The position numbers and the translations under genes were made by a program. Shown here in pieces: positions 36,762 to 38,350 of a stretch of DNA of 38,350 nt. Source of the stretch: Bacillota bacterium (lineage in GTDB: Bacteria; Bacillota; Clostridia; Christensenellales; UMGS416); assembly GCA_023409755.1 (NCBI GenBank), contig JAEYRA010000104.1, forward strand, positions 1-38,350, in the 5' to 3' direction. A model generated the notes under the pieces. That model saw only the letters and a list, made by a program, of their open reading frames with translations, ran no database searches and was not told the DNA's origin. Positions within the stretch are counted from its first letter, which is position 1, and the number at the start of each line of letters is the position of its first letter.

Positions 36762-38300
36762 ATGCGTGCAATCCTATCCGTTTTTGACAAGACCGGCGTG
36801 GTGGACTTCGCCCGGTCACTCCATGGACTTGGGGTGGAGCTCATCTCCACCGGCGGCACGGCGACCGCCATCCGTGCGGCGGGCCTGCCCGTGGTGGAGG
36901 TCAGCGACCTCACCGGCTTTCCCGAGTGCCTGGACGGCCGGGTCAAGACCCTGCACCCGATGATCCACGCCGGCATCCTCGCCATGCGCAGCAATGGGGA
37001 GCACATGGCGCAGATCGCCGAACTGGGTGTGGCACCCATCGACATCGTGGCCATCAACCTTTATCCCTTCCAACAGACGATCGCCAAGCCCGGCGTGACC
37101 TTTGAGGAAGCGGTGGAGAACATCGACATCGGCGGGCCCACCATGCTGCGGGCCGCCGCCAAGAACTGGCAGGACGTGGCCGTCGCCATTGACCCGGCGG
37201 ACTACCCGGCCATTGTGGAGGAGCTCACCGCCAACGGTGAAGTGAGCCGCGCTACCAAGGCTCGCCTGCAGTGCAAGGTGTTTGAGCACACTGCCAACTA
37301 CGACGCGATGATCTTCGACTATCTGCGCCGCCGCCAGGGCGGGGAATTCCCCCAGCGGCTGACGCTGACCTTTGAAAAGCAGCAGGAGCTGCGCTACGGC
37401 GAGAACCCCCACCAGAAGGCCGTGTTCTACCGCGAGCCCAAGGTGCCGGCGGCGTCGCTGGCCGCTGCCCGGCAGCTGCATGGCAAGGAGCTCTCCTACA
37501 ACAACATCGGCGATGCCAACGGCGCGCTGGAACTGCTGCGGGAGTTCACTGGCACCACGGTCGTGGCCGTCAAGCACGCCAACCCCTGCGGTGTGGGCAC
37601 GGCCCCCACGCTGCTGGAAGCCTGGCGCAAAGCCTATGAGGCCGACCCGGTGTCCATCTTCGGCGGCATCGTGGTGACGAACGTGCCCGTGGACGAGCCC
37701 ACCGCCAAGGAAATGAGCAAGATCTTCCTGGAGATTGTGGTGGCCCCTTCCTTCACGCCCGAAGCGCTGACCGTACTCACCAAAAAGAAGAACGTGCGCC
37801 TGCTGGAGTTGCCGGGCATCACCACCCCCGTGGCCCGCGGCACCTGGGACATGAAGAAGGTGCTGGGCGGCCTGCTGGTGCAGGATCAGAACCTTGACCT
37901 GCTGCCCGAGGGAGACCTGACGGTGGTGACCAAGCGCTCACCGACTGAGCAGGAGATGGCCGACCTACTCTTCGCCTGGCGGGTCGTCAAGCACACCAAA
38001 TCCAACGGCATCGCCATTGCCAAGGACGGCCAGTCCCTGGGCATCGGGCCAGGGCAGGTCAACCGTATCTGGGCCACCGAGCAGGCGCTGGACCGCTCCG
38101 GCGAGAAGGTACGCGGCGCGGCTCTTGCTTCCGACTCCTTCTTCCCCTTCGACGATTGTGTCAAGGCCGCCGCGGCTGCCGGCATCACCGCCATCATTCA
38201 ACCCGGCGGGTCGGTCAACGACGCTGACAGCGTGAAGGCTGCCGACGAAGCCGGTATCGCCATGGTTGTCACCGGCATGAGGCATTTCAAGCACAACTAA
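36762..38300 (+). CDS. purH: Bifunctional AICAR formyltransferase / IMP cyclohydrolase
   Basis: Performs the last two steps to IMP; 512 residues. The N-terminal cyclohydrolase domain has LSVFDKTGVVDFA, ISTGGTATAIRAAG, GRVKTLHPMIHAGIL and NIDIGGPTMLRAAAKN. The C-terminal transformylase domain has LRYGENPHQKAVFY, the catalytic Lys-His in VVAVKHANPCGVGT and GIAIAKDGQSLGIGPGQVNR. I chose ATG 36762, preceded by GGAGGGACAATCC; the open frame from 36708 is not coding in style. It lies 137 bp after purN, a longer gap than others in the operon. Confidence 0.96.
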   Translation: MRAILSVFDKTGVVDFARSLHGLGVELISTGGTATAIRAAGLPVVEVSDLTGFPECLDGRVKTLHPMIHAGILAMRSNGEHMAQIAELGVAPIDIVAINLYPFQQTIAKPGVTFEEAVENIDIGGPTMLRAAAKNWQDVAVAIDPADYPAIVEELTANGEVSRATKARLQCKVFEHTANYDAMIFDYLRRRQGGEFPQRLTLTFEKQQELRYGENPHQKAVFYREPKVPAASLAAARQLHGKELSYNNIGDANGALELLREFTGTTVVAVKHANPCGVGTAPTLLEAWRKAYEADPVSIFGGIVVTNVPVDEPTAKEMSKIFLEIVVAPSFTPEALTVLTKKKNVRLLELPGITTPVARGTWDMKKVLGGLLVQDQNLDLLPEGDLTVVTKRSPTEQEMADLLFAWRVVKHTKSNGIAIAKDGQSLGIGPGQVNRIWATEQALDRSGEKVRGAALASDSFFPFDDCVKAAAAAGITAIIQPGGSVNDADSVKAADEAGIAMVVTGMRHFKHN

Positions 38301-38306
38301 CCGGAG

Positions 38307-38335
38307 TCGCGGGCGTCGCTTTGCGCCGACCGCGA
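38307..38335 (+). repeat. 13-nt-arm hairpin F after purH
   Basis: TCGCGGGCGTCGC pairs with GCGCCGACCGCGA across loop TTT at 11 of 13 positions, seven bases after the purH stop. Outer TCGCG/CGCGA and inner CGC/GCG are identical to hairpins B1 and B2. The window ends before any further module can be seen. Confidence 0.6.
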
Positions 38336-38350
38336 GTGGGAGACGGGGCT

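Noticed and set aside
38301..38350. Plain intrinsic terminator of the purine operon
   Set aside because: The hairpin there has no following T tract and matches the 13-nt-arm repeat family, so it is listed as a repeat; the window ends before more can be judged.
1..38350. tRNA or rRNA genes
   Set aside because: No cloverleaf with a T-arm consensus or rRNA-like conserved stretch was seen on either strand.

Overview
The window is high-GC DNA (roughly 60-65% by eye) from a Gram-positive, probably anaerobic gut-type member of the Clostridia, most likely near the Oscillospiraceae/Ruminococcaceae. Supporting signs are the SCIFF ranthipeptide precursor with its radical-SAM maturase (a Clostridia hallmark), a PurF with propeptide and four Fe-S cysteines, lipoprotein HtrA and PPIase proteins, an oxygen-sensitive two-subunit class I fumarase, strong AGGAGG ribosome sites and sigma-A promoters. 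The genus is not determined. No rRNA, tRNA or CRISPR array was seen.

Layout, left to right. (1) 1-3445: the end of a TtcA-like tRNA thiolase gene, a large leucine-rich-repeat surface protein and an ArsR-type regulator. (2) 3884-10829: one co-directional operon behind a sigma-A promoter and a LacI/CcpA-type operator. It holds a TIM-barrel sugar isomerase, two Gfo/Idh/MocA oxidoreductases, an unrecognised cysteine-motif protein, both subunits of a class I fumarase/tartrate dehydratase, a GNAT acetyltransferase and an alpha/beta hydrolase, and looks like catabolism of a sugar, sugar acid or glycoside. (3) 10990-12276: a nitroreductase-like gene and a GyrI-like ligand-binding gene whose promoter spacer contains a perfect 14-bp palindrome. 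(4) 12476-16521, minus strand: an unusual HMA-SafE-double-cupredoxin membrane protein followed by its probable response regulator and histidine kinase. (5) 16740-21327: HtrA protease, DMT exporter, SCIFF precursor and maturase, gamma-carbonic anhydrase. (6) 21677-27707: ABC-F protein, TyrS, YigZ, IlvE, Asd. (7) 27731-28069: a deleted IS3-type element lying inside a terminator loop, then a trigger-factor-like lipoprotein. (8) 29679-31087: an ECF sigma factor operon with a zinc anti-sigma and two small proteins. (9) 32083-38300: the purine operon purE-C-F-M-N-H.

The most unusual feature is not a gene. Several intergenic gaps (about 12.26-12.40, 17.82-18.00, 21.41-21.67, 31.09-31.77, 34.75-34.96 and 38.31-38.34 kb) are built from related, modular hairpins. 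Four gaps carry diverged copies of one composite repeat in both orientations. Several hairpins share a 13-nt-arm format in which arm sequences differ but pairing is kept by paired base changes, including a U.G wobble at the same stem position in three of them. I do not recognise this as a named family; it is the best candidate here for an undescribed structured DNA/RNA element.
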